NCBI GenBank assembly: GCA_030038035.1
Contig: JASHPP010000271.1
Location: forward strand, 1-23,023
Direction: 5' to 3'
Length of the DNA stretch: 23,023 nt
Source: Trebonia sp.
GTDB lineage: Bacteria > Actinomycetota > Actinomycetes > Streptosporangiales > Streptosporangiaceae
Shown here: in pieces, positions 14,404-21,034 of the stretch
Layout of the letters: every line of letters starts with the position of its first letter
How positions within the stretch are numbered: position 1 is the first letter of the stretch
Program-made: the position numbers and the translations under genes
The notes under the pieces: model-generated
The model's database searches: none
Seen by the model: only the letters and a program-made list of their open reading frames with translations
Told to the model about the DNA's origin: nothing

Positions 14404-15263
14404 CGGCGGCCCCGGCCGCCGCCGCGGTCCTCGACAAGCCCGGCCATGCCGTGCGCGCGGCGGGCGCGGACCTGCGGGACGCGGTGCACGCGGAATGGAC
14501 CAAGCTGCGGACGCTGGCCAGCACGTGCTGGCTGCTGCTCGGCGGGGCCGCGGTCACGATCGCGGTGGGCGCGGCCGCGGCGGCGGCCTTCAGGTGCCAG
14601 CCCGGCGCGTGCACGCTGGCCCAGACCGGCGCCGACCCGGCCAGGATCAGCCTCACCGGGATCGACGTCGGCCAGGCGGTGGTGGCCGTGCTTGCGGTGC
14701 TGGCGGTCGGCGGCGAGTACAGCACGGGGATGATCCGCGTCACCCTGACCGCGATGCCGCGCCGGCTGACGGTGCTCGGCGCCAAGGCGGCCGTGCTGGC
14801 CGGCTGCGTGCTCGCGGCCGGGGTAGTCGCCGTCCTGGGTTCGGTGCTCGCCGGGCGGCTGATCCTGCCCGGCCACGGCATGACGGTCGCGAACGGCTAC
14901 CAGCTGCTCTCGCTGGCCAACGGCTCGGACCTGCGCGCCGCCGTCGGCGCGGTCGCGTACCTCGCGCTGGTCGCGCTGTTCGCGCTCGGCCTGGCCACCG
15001 CGATTCGCGAGTCAGCCATCGCCATCGGGGCCGTCCTCGCCCTGCTGTACCTGTTCCCGCTCGCCTCGGCGCTGATCGGAGACCAGGTCTGGTCCCGCCG
15101 CCTGGACCAGATTGGCCCGCTGAGCGCCGGCCTCGACGCCTGGACCACGGTGAACGTGAAGTCGCTGCCGCTCACCCCCTGGCAGGGCCTCGGCGTCGTG
15201 GCCCTCTGGGCGGCCGGCGCCCTCCTGCTCGGCGCGATGGTCCTGCGCTTGCGCGACGCCTAG
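14400..15263 (+). CDS. ABC-2 type permease
   Basis: A 287-residue permease. Residues about 24-36 (RDAVHAEWTKLRT) repeat the coupling helix of the preceding permease. About six hydrophobic segments follow, the first around residues 40-60. GGEYSTGMIRVTLTAMPRRL lies between the second and third, the same cytoplasmic motif as in the first permease. The external loop after TM1 is short (FRCQPGACTLAQT) with a Cys pair that could form a disulfide. It is probably the heterodimer partner of the large-loop permease. The GTG start overlaps the previous stop (GTGA). The substrate is not evident. Confidence 0.9.
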   Translation: MTAAPAAAAVLDKPGHAVRAAGADLRDAVHAEWTKLRTLASTCWLLLGGAAVTIAVGAAAAAAFRCQPGACTLAQTGADPARISLTGIDVGQAVVAVLAVLAVGGEYSTGMIRVTLTAMPRRLTVLGAKAAVLAGCVLAAGVVAVLGSVLAGRLILPGHGMTVANGYQLLSLANGSDLRAAVGAVAYLALVALFALGLATAIRESAIAIGAVLALLYLFPLASALIGDQVWSRRLDQIGPLSAGLDAWTTVNVKSLPLTPWQGLGVVALWAAGALLLGAMVLRLRDA

Positions 15264-15487
15264 CGCCACACCGCTTGTTCAGCGGCCAGCACTATGATCA
15301 TGGCAATCCGTGGTCTCCGAGATATCGTTCACCCATTCCGCGTCGTTCTCCGCTGCCGCGACGCCTGGCCCTCGCCTGCGCCCGGAGTCCCCGCTCCCGT
15401 CGGAAAAGCACCTGAAATCGGCCGGTTTACCCCCGTCGGCCGACGATGACGCTACAGCCTGGCGGGACCCGGCGGCAATAGCCGACC

Positions 15488-15525
15488 GCGCCGAGGTCGT
15501 TCGGCGCCTCGCGGCGTCAGCCGCG
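15488..15525. other. Two short stem-loops at the 3' end of thiE
   Basis: GCGCCGA/TCGGCGC (15488-15507, 6-nt loop) and CGCGGC/GCCGCG (15510-15525, loop GTCA containing the thiE stop) lie next to each other between convergent genes. There is no T tract, so any termination role is uncertain. The rest of the 15264-15516 gap shows no gene I can support. Confidence 0.3.
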
Positions 15526-16158
15526 CAGCCGCGACGCGAACGCCGCCGCCGCCGCTCCCGGGTCCGCGGCCTCGGTGATCGCGCGGACCACGACGACCCG
15601 GGTCGCCCCCGCGTCGAGCACCGCGTCCAGCCGGTCCAGGCTGATCCCGCCGATCGCGAACCACGGCCGTGAAACACCCGAAGACGCCACGTAGGACAAC
15701 AGGTCAAGCCCGGTAGCGGGCCGCCCCGGCTTTGTCGGCGTCGTCCACACCGGCCCGGCGCAGAAGTAGTCCACCCCCTCCTCGGCCGCTGCCACCGAAG
15801 ACTGCGCAGGACTGTGGCTGCTGCGCCCGATCAACGGCCCCGGCCCCAGGATCTGCCGCGCCACCGGCACGGGCAGGTCGTCTTGTCCCAGGTGCAGCAC
15901 GTCCGCCCCCGCCGCCAAAGCGACATCCGCCCGGTCGTTGACCGCGAGCAACGTACCGTGCCGCACGCAGCAGTCGGCGAACACCGAAAGCAAAGCCAGT
16001 TCCTCGCCCGCCTCCAGGCCTTTCTCCCGCAGCTGGACGATGTCCACCCCGCCGGCTAGCACCGCGTCGAGGAACGCGACCAGGTCCCCCTGCGCCCGCC
16101 GCCCGTCGGTGCACAGGTACAGCCGCGCCGCCGCCAGGCGCGCCCGCAAGTCCGTCAT
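15517..16158 (-). CDS. thiE: Thiamine-phosphate synthase ThiE
   Basis: A 213-residue TIM barrel that joins HMP-pyrophosphate and thiazole phosphate to form thiamine phosphate. Seen in order are [28 protein letters not shown] (diphosphate- and pyrimidine-binding), [64 protein letters not shown] and [12 protein letters not shown]. All are ThiE signatures and the length is normal. The start is ATG 16158. The ribosome binding site is weak. No other thi genes and no THI-box riboswitch are visible beside it. The upstream sequence is a broken reading frame rather than a partner gene. Confidence 0.95.
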   Translation of the reverse strand: MTDLRARLAAARLYLCTDGRRAQGDLVAFLDAVLAGGVDIVQLREKGLEAGEELALLSVFADCCVRHGTLLAVNDRADVALAAGADVLHLGQDDLPVPVARQILGPGPLIGRSSHSPAQSSVAAAEEGVDYFCAGPVWTTPTKPGRPATGLDLLSYVASSGVSRPWFAIGGISLDRLDAVLDAGATRVVVVRAITEAADPGAAAAAFASRLRG

Positions 16159-16159
16159 G

Positions 16160-16683
16160 GAGCCATCTTGCCGCACCGGCGACGCCCTGGCGCGCGGGAA
16201 CGTGCCCGGGATCCCCGCAGGCGGCGGGGTCCAGCCACGGGTGGGCCGGGTGCGGCCGGAACCAGCCGTCCTGGCGTTCCTCCCGGAACGCCTCCGCGGC
16301 CGGCGGCTTCCGCTTCTTCCGCATTTCCGCCTGCTCGTGCCGCTGCTCCGCACGGTGCGCGGCATACGCGGCCGGGACCGCGGGATCCAGCGCGAGAGCG
16401 GCCACGGCCGCCGTCAGCGCGGCCTCGAACTCGTCCGGGTCCAGCAGCTTCGCCAGCCGGTCCGGCATCGACGCCGACGGCGCCGCCCGCAGCCCCGTCC
16501 GCGGGCAGGTCCAGCAGCCATGCGCGGCCAGCACCTCCTGATCCCAGCGCGCCGTCGCCTGCGCGAATCGGTCAGCAGCCCCTCCAGCACCTGCTGGAAC
16601 GGTACCGGATCAGGCGCGATCCCGACAGGCAGGTGGCGGCGGAGGCAATCGGTAAGCCATGATGAAGAACCGGGCGCGGCCAA
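16160..16683 (-). pseudogene. Frame-broken unknown gene upstream of thiE
   Basis: Two minus-strand frames together read like one protein. From about 16665, WLTDCLRRHLPVGIAP and PVPFQQVLEGLLTD are protein-like. After about 16567 the sense continues in another frame with [75 protein letters not shown] and [17 protein letters not shown]. This last frame has no stop before thiE. One base missing near 16567 would join the two halves. Alternatively, a GTG at the LAAHG segment, preceded by CAGGAG, starts a shorter real gene. I do not recognise the family. A CWTC pair and a charged, Ala-rich helix are the only notable features. Confidence 0.45.
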
Positions 16684-16754
16684 GGCAGTCCTCAGGTGAC
16701 GGTTTAACGGAGTGAGAAACCTGAATCATCACCCGCAGGCGCCTGGCCGCGCCC
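16672..16754. repeat. Long-loop inverted repeat between divergent genes
   Basis: GGGCGCGGCCA (16672-16682) and TGGCCGCGCCC (16744-16754) are perfect reverse complements 61 nt apart, and the pairing extends by AGGC/GCCT with one bulged base. They bracket the gap between the unknown minus-strand gene and the protease gene. They may be a fold in the protease leader or the trace of an excised small element. Confidence 0.4.
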
Positions 16755-16767
16755 TCACAGGCTACTC

Positions 16768-18120
16768 TTGGTGCTCATAAGCATCCTGGTGAGCTTGGCC
16801 ACCGCCATCGTTCCAGCATCGGCTGCCACTCTCGGCGTCACTGCTCGGCAGGTGTCGAACGCAGACTCGAGCCCCGCGGGTTCGCTGACCAATAACCCGG
16901 TTATCCGGCAGTTCGTCAAGTCAGTCGGTATTGACGAGATCGAGAACCAGAACGCGCTGGAAGCGTTCCGGGCGTGGATGTTCACTCAGCCTGGCTTCGC
17001 GGACAGCGGTTACGTCGGTTCCATCGATGATCTTCGCGACAAGTCCATGGTCTTGATGTGGTACGGAGCGCAGACGCCGTTCCTGTCAGCGGTCCTGAAC
17101 CAAGGAATCAGCCGCGGGATTCAGGTGAGCATTCAGCAACGCACCTTCAGCCTGCAGCAGATCAACGCGGCGACAGCGGCCATCTGGGAGCAGTACGCAG
17201 AGGGGGACTGGGCAGGGTTCAACATCTCGGCCATTGTCGGCGTCTCCCCGGGTTATTCCGGAATCACGGTCAAGGGGACCTACACCGGGCTGTCGGCCAG
17301 CCGACGCGCGGCGCAGGTTCGGGCACTGACAACGGTTGTCTCGGGTGTTCCCGTCCAGATCGAGCCGGGCATGTCGGTCACCCTAGCGTCAGGCAGGGAT
17401 TCGGATACGGCGCCGTTCAACGCCGGCGGCATGATGGCAGCTGATAACGGAGTGAACGAAATCTGTTCCAGTGGGTTCGCCGTCGCGCTCAACGACGTCC
17501 CCTATACGACGACTGCACGGCACTGCCCCCTGGAGGGCGGGAACGATTGGGTAGACGCTGATGCTTCACCCATTTACTCGCAGGTCCCCGCTGATCAGCA
17601 GTACGGCACCACCGTGGAGCTTACCTCGTCGGAGGCCGGGGCGGCAGCGATCCTCACCGGCGGGGGTTACTCGCTCATGTTCTCGGGAGCATGGAACTCG
17701 GCTAACACAGCGCCGGTGGAAGATTTCGGGGACGTCGGAGTAAACGACCTGGTCTGCACCGAAGGCGGGAATTCCGGCGACCACTGCGACATCGAGGTCA
17801 CCGCAGAAACCGTCTCCATCATGGACCAGGACGGCTCATTCGACACGATCGAGGCAGTCCAGCAGTCAAGCAGCAACATAGCGGTGATGGCAGGCGACAG
17901 CGGAGGACCGGTCATTACCCTCACCGGTGCGTCGTCCGGCGAGGTCAGGGCGGCAGGCATGATCCAGGCCATGGGCAACCCCCTCTCAAGCTGCCCGTCG
18001 AATGTCTACGCGTCCGGCAATCCCTGCTCCCTCACGGTCTTCTTCTCGTCGATGCGGACCATCGTCAAGTACACCCCAGGGCTTACGCTGGTGACTGTTG
18101 ACGGCCTGATTTCAGGCTGA
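16768..18120 (+). CDS. Secreted trypsin-fold (S1-like) serine protease homolog
   Basis: A 450-residue product. A hydrophobic stretch LISILVSLATAIVPASA at the very N-terminus resembles a signal peptide with AxA cleavage. Residues about 30-215 look like a pro-region without a match I recognise. The protease domain begins near CSSGFAVAL, with the His motif TTARHC (H252) and nucleophile GDSGGP (S378). Cys pairs (CSSG..HC, and CTEGG..HC) suggest disulfides as in streptogrisins. A clear catalytic Asp is not visible: after YGTTVELTSSEAG the expected NDY-like segment is replaced by SEAG. Only TTG 16768 or GTG 16771 can start this frame after the upstream TAA, leaving no basic N-region. Codons are visibly less GC-biased than in the thiE and ABC regions. 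Confidence 0.8.
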   Translation: MVLISILVSLATAIVPASAATLGVTARQVSNADSSPAGSLTNNPVIRQFVKSVGIDEIENQNALEAFRAWMFTQPGFADSGYVGSIDDLRDKSMVLMWYGAQTPFLSAVLNQGISRGIQVSIQQRTFSLQQINAATAAIWEQYAEGDWAGFNISAIVGVSPGYSGITVKGTYTGLSASRRAAQVRALTTVVSGVPVQIEPGMSVTLASGRDSDTAPFNAGGMMAADNGVNEICSSGFAVALNDVPYTTTARHCPLEGGNDWVDADASPIYSQVPADQQYGTTVELTSSEAGAAAILTGGGYSLMFSGAWNSANTAPVEDFGDVGVNDLVCTEGGNSGDHCDIEVTAETVSIMDQDGSFDTIEAVQQSSSNIAVMAGDSGGPVITLTGASSGEVRAAGMIQAMGNPLSSCPSNVYASGNPCSLTVFFSSMRTIVKYTPGLTLVTVDGLISG

Positions 18121-18129
18121 TCGCATTTT

Positions 18130-18160
18130 CGGGCCGGGACTCCACACGAGTCCCGGCCCG
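18130..18160 (+). terminator. Rho-independent-like terminator after the protease gene
   Basis: A perfect 13-bp stem, CGGGCCGGGACTC/GAGTCCCGGCCCG, with a CACAC loop begins 10 nt after the stop codon. It is followed by TTGCGTCTT, a weak T-rich tail. It separates the protease transcript from the sigma-factor gene. TTTT also precedes the left arm, but the gene order makes plus-strand use most likely. Confidence 0.82.
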
Positions 18161-18203
18161 TTGCGTCTTATATGGAGGGATCCGTCCGACGGGAGATCAT
18201 CAG

Positions 18204-18710
18204 GTGACCTTCGAGGAGTTCCTGGACAGGCAGTTGCCCGAACTTGGCAGGTTCGCCGGCTCGCTGGCCGGTGACCCGTACCTGGCCGAGGACGTGCTGA
18301 GCGACGCCCTGGTCAAGGTCGCCCGGCACTGGCGAAAGGTCTCAGCTGCAGAGAATCCGGTGGCCTACGTCCGCCGGATCGTAGTGACGACATACCTATC
18401 GGACCGCCGAGCCCAGCAGCGGTGCCGAACGACGCCAACCAGTGACACGCAGCTACTTGACCGCCCTCTGACTGACACAACCGACACGGTGATCGCGCGA
18501 GACGAGATCACCTGGCTCATCGATCAGCTCCCTCCCCAGCAGAAGGCGGCAGTGGTAATGCGCTACGTGCTCGACGAACCAGATGATCAGATCGCCACGG
18601 CGCTCGGATGCGCGCCCGCCACCGTCCGGTCGCACCTTGCGCACGCCCGCACAACACTCAGGCTCACGGCCGGTCGCGAACCCACCGCCATGGAATCATC
18701 CAAGGAGTGA
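18204..18710 (+). CDS. SigE-type sigma-70 family (ECF-like) sigma factor
   Basis: A 168-residue sigma factor. Region 2 spans about residues 1-75: FEEFLDRQLPELGRFAGSLAGDPYLAEDVLSDALVKVARHW, then NPVAYVRRIVVTTYLSDRR, the core-binding and -10 recognition helices. Region 4 covers 105-160: LIDQLPPQQKAAVVMRYVLDEPDDQIATALGCAPATVRSHLAHARTTLR, the -35-binding helix-turn-helix. The layout is that of the short actinobacterial SigE subfamily. The start is GTG 18204, with GGGAG about 8 nt upstream. It forms an operon with the membrane protein directly downstream, which probably restrains it. An A/T-rich TTATAT at 18168-18173 may be part of its promoter. Confidence 0.94.
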   Translation: MTFEEFLDRQLPELGRFAGSLAGDPYLAEDVLSDALVKVARHWRKVSAAENPVAYVRRIVVTTYLSDRRAQQRCRTTPTSDTQLLDRPLTDTTDTVIARDEITWLIDQLPPQQKAAVVMRYVLDEPDDQIATALGCAPATVRSHLAHARTTLRLTAGREPTAMESSKE

Positions 18711-18715
18711 TCTAG

Positions 18716-19474
18716 GTGGACACCCGCCAGCTCATCAACGCCCTGACCAGGTATACTGCCGACCCGGCGAACGTCCGAGACAGGTATGAACGCAAGCGAC
18801 GCCGGGCAGCGCGACGGCGTTATGCAGTGATCGGCACAATCGCCGCCGTCGTGCTCGCCGGCGGAGCGGTGACAGCGGCCAGGCCCTGGATCTCGGCTCC
18901 TCAGCGAACGGCCGCGGCACAGGCGTCGGGATGCAGGAACTCCCCCCTGCTACAGCGGCTCACAATTGCGCTCCGGCAAGGGCAATCGATCGTGGTCGCC
19001 TACGGAAACCTGACCGGGCGCAACGTCCGCACCAGCGGAGGCGATTACAGCGCCATGCGCCTGCGCGACGTGAAAACCTTGGCTGGGTCGCCGCTGAAGC
19101 AGGACGCAGCATGGCTGATAAAGATAACGGGACCACCGCACGGACCTTATTACATGAGCGCGGACACGGGCAGCCTGTGGGCCACCGACGGGCATCTGTT
19201 CGCGACCGTATGGGAGGGGACCATCGCCGCTAACTCGATCGTCGGCCCCATCTTGCAGGTCGCGCCCATCGTGAACGGGCAGGTCATCTTCAGTGCGGCG
19301 GGCTGCTGGAACGCGGCCGGGTTGCACGCCCGGCCCTACCATGGCCCTCTCGCGCAGATCCCCGCCAGCTACACTTACCAGCGGACCGAAGCGACGGGTT
19401 TCTGGGCGGTACCGCTCAGCAGCGTTGAGGCTATCACCGCCAGCGCCGAAAAGGCCGCAGCCGGGAAGGGTTAG
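18716..19474 (+). CDS. Single-pass membrane protein, probable anti-sigma partner
   Basis: A 252-residue protein. Residues 1-35 are cytoplasmic and strongly basic (RDRYERKRRRAARRR). One membrane helix covers 36-55 (YAVIGTIAAVVLAGGAVTAA). The remainder should be extracellular, with two Cys (SGCRNSP and AAGCWNAAG) that could pair. There is no zinc-binding HxxxCxxC anti-sigma motif, so if it restrains the sigma factor it is not a ZAS-type protein. The role is inferred from gene order: the GTG start follows the sigma stop by 5 nt, with AAGGAG 8 nt upstream spanning the end of the sigma gene. I do not recognise the external domain. Confidence 0.75.
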   Translation: MDTRQLINALTRYTADPANVRDRYERKRRRAARRRYAVIGTIAAVVLAGGAVTAARPWISAPQRTAAAQASGCRNSPLLQRLTIALRQGQSIVVAYGNLTGRNVRTSGGDYSAMRLRDVKTLAGSPLKQDAAWLIKITGPPHGPYYMSADTGSLWATDGHLFATVWEGTIAANSIVGPILQVAPIVNGQVIFSAAGCWNAAGLHARPYHGPLAQIPASYTYQRTEATGFWAVPLSSVEAITASAEKAAAGKG

Positions 19475-19516
19475 AGATGCTTCCGTATTCGAGCCCGGCG
19501 ACGGTCCGGAGTAATT

Positions 19517-19829
19517 TGTCAAGACCCGTGGATCAAGATCTTTAAGCGGCTTCCGGGATGTCCTTTTCGGCCTCGTTCGGTGAGCTGGTGCCAGCGGCTG
19601 GTGATGGCTCTCCTGGACGTTCGACGAACTTGCCGTTGACGAAGGTCGCGCCGACGCGGACGAGCGCGACCCAGGTGCGGGGCGTTGACCATCCGCCAGC
19701 GGCGCTGCGCGGACTCGATGAGCTTGAAGGCCATCGCCAGGGCGGCGGCTTGGACCCGTGACCCTTGGTGACCTTGGTGCGCAGCCGCACGGTTGAGAAG
19801 GTGGACTCGATAGTTATCTCCAGCCTCAA
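19517..19829 (-). pseudogene. IS256-type (Mutator) transposase C-terminal remnant
   Basis: Minus-strand frames carry the IS256-family C-terminus in pieces. STVRLRTKVTKGHGS is in one frame (about 19800-19750), ALAMAFKLIESAQRRWR and NAPHL are in a second, and VALVRVGATFVNGKFVERPGE to the TAA at 19542 is back in the first. At least two frameshifts and the missing catalytic part make it non-functional. About 300 bp remain. Beyond the stop, TGTCAAG and GTGGATCA (19517-19535) look like the terminal repeat of the element. Upstream on the other side the IS sequence stops abruptly, next to the recombinase leader. Confidence 0.82.
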
Positions 19830-19933
19830 CTGACGTGTCCTTAACGTCGATCACGAGCCGTCTCCGGTATCCGAATTACGGTTTTTCGTGGCTATCTCCT
19901 GCCTTGTCCATGACGCAGTTCAAGGAGGAGACG

Positions 19934-21034
19934 ATGCTCGTGCATCCGGTGACGGTTCCCGGTTCGGGGGCCCGGTCGTTCACCGTGCTGGGGGACGACG
20001 ACGTGCCGGTCGTCCCGGTCGACCGGTTCCTGGCCTATCTCACCGATATCGGCCGGTCGCCGAACACGGTCAAGGCCTATGCTCACGACCTAAAGGATTA
20101 CTGGTCCTTTATCGGCTTCCGTTCTCTCGACTGGCGTGAGGCCCGGTTGGAGGACATCGGCGATTTCGTTGTCTGGCTCCAGTTGCCGCCTGCGGGGCGG
20201 TCCGGCGAGATTGCGGTGCTGCCGTCCGTGACGGCCGAGGTGACGGCTTCGACGGTGAACCGCAAGCTTGCCGCGGTGAGCGCGTTCTATGCCCACCAGG
20301 CCCGTAACGGTGCCGGGGTCGGCGACCTGCTGGCTGCGTGGCGGACCGGAGGGCGGGGCGGGTGGAAGCCGTTCCTGCACCACGTGAGCAAGGGCGGGCC
20401 ATACCGCGGCCGGGCGATCGCGCTGAAGGTGCCGGAGAAGCTGCCGCGGATCCTGACCGTCGCCGAGGAGCAGGCGATCCTTGACGCGTGCACCCGGCTG
20501 AGGGACCGCTTCTTCTTCGCGGTTCTTCACGAGACGGGCTGCCGGGCTGGTGAGGTGCTCGGGCTCCGTCATGAGGACATCGCGGCCGCCGAGCAGGAGA
20601 TCGCCATCGCGGCGCGGGAGAACGCGAACGGGGCGAGGGCCAAGTCCGGCGGCCGGACGGTCCCCGTCGGGCCGGAGCTGATCCGGCTCTATGCCGACTA
20701 CCTGCACGAGGAGTACGGCACTGCTTGCAGCGACTACGTGTTCATCAACATCTGGGCGGAGCCGAAGGGACACGCGTGGTCGTACCAGGCCGTCTACGAC
20801 CTGGTCCTGCGGCTTCGGGCCAGGACGGGGATCGCGTTCGATCCCCACTGGTACCGTCACAGCGCAGCCACGCGCTGGCTGCGCGGCGGCGTCCCGATCG
20901 AGGTCGTGTCCACGCTCCTCGGACACTCGTCGGTAGCCGTCACTTCCTCGGTCTACGGCCATTTGACAGCCGAAGACGCGCGGGCAGCGCTGGAGAAGGC
21001 AGGCTGGTTCACCGGGAAGGAAGTGTTGTGGTGA
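19934..21034 (+). CDS. Tyrosine recombinase/integrase (TnpA-like, first of a pair)
   Basis: A 366-residue phage-integrase-family recombinase. The N-terminal SAM-like core-binding domain spans about 25-125 (RFLAYLTDIGRSPNTVKAYAHDLKDYWSFI). The catalytic domain carries R204 (TGCRAGEVLGL), K237 (AKSGGR), H305 and R308 (HWYRHSAATRWL), H331 (LLGHSS) and nucleophile Y341 (SVYGHL), so all key residues are present. It should cut and join DNA at specific sites to move the element. The start is ATG 19934, with AAGGAGGAG four nucleotides upstream; longer in-frame starts lack such a site. Its stop overlaps the second recombinase GTG (GTGA). Pairs like this occur in Tn554-type transposons and in recombinase-in-trio elements. 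Confidence 0.93.
   Translation: MLVHPVTVPGSGARSFTVLGDDDVPVVPVDRFLAYLTDIGRSPNTVKAYAHDLKDYWSFIGFRSLDWREARLEDIGDFVVWLQLPPAGRSGEIAVLPSVTAEVTASTVNRKLAAVSAFYAHQARNGAGVGDLLAAWRTGGRGGWKPFLHHVSKGGPYRGRAIALKVPEKLPRILTVAEEQAILDACTRLRDRFFFAVLHETGCRAGEVLGLRHEDIAAAEQEIAIAARENANGARAKSGGRTVPVGPELIRLYADYLHEEYGTACSDYVFINIWAEPKGHAWSYQAVYDLVLRLRARTGIAFDPHWYRHSAATRWLRGGVPIEVVSTLLGHSSVAVTSSVYGHLTAEDARAALEKAGWFTGKEVLW

Noticed and set aside
16159..16767. TPP (THI-box) riboswitch upstream of thiE
   Set aside because: I looked for the CTGAGA and ACCTGAT-type conserved blocks on the minus strand and did not find the arrangement.
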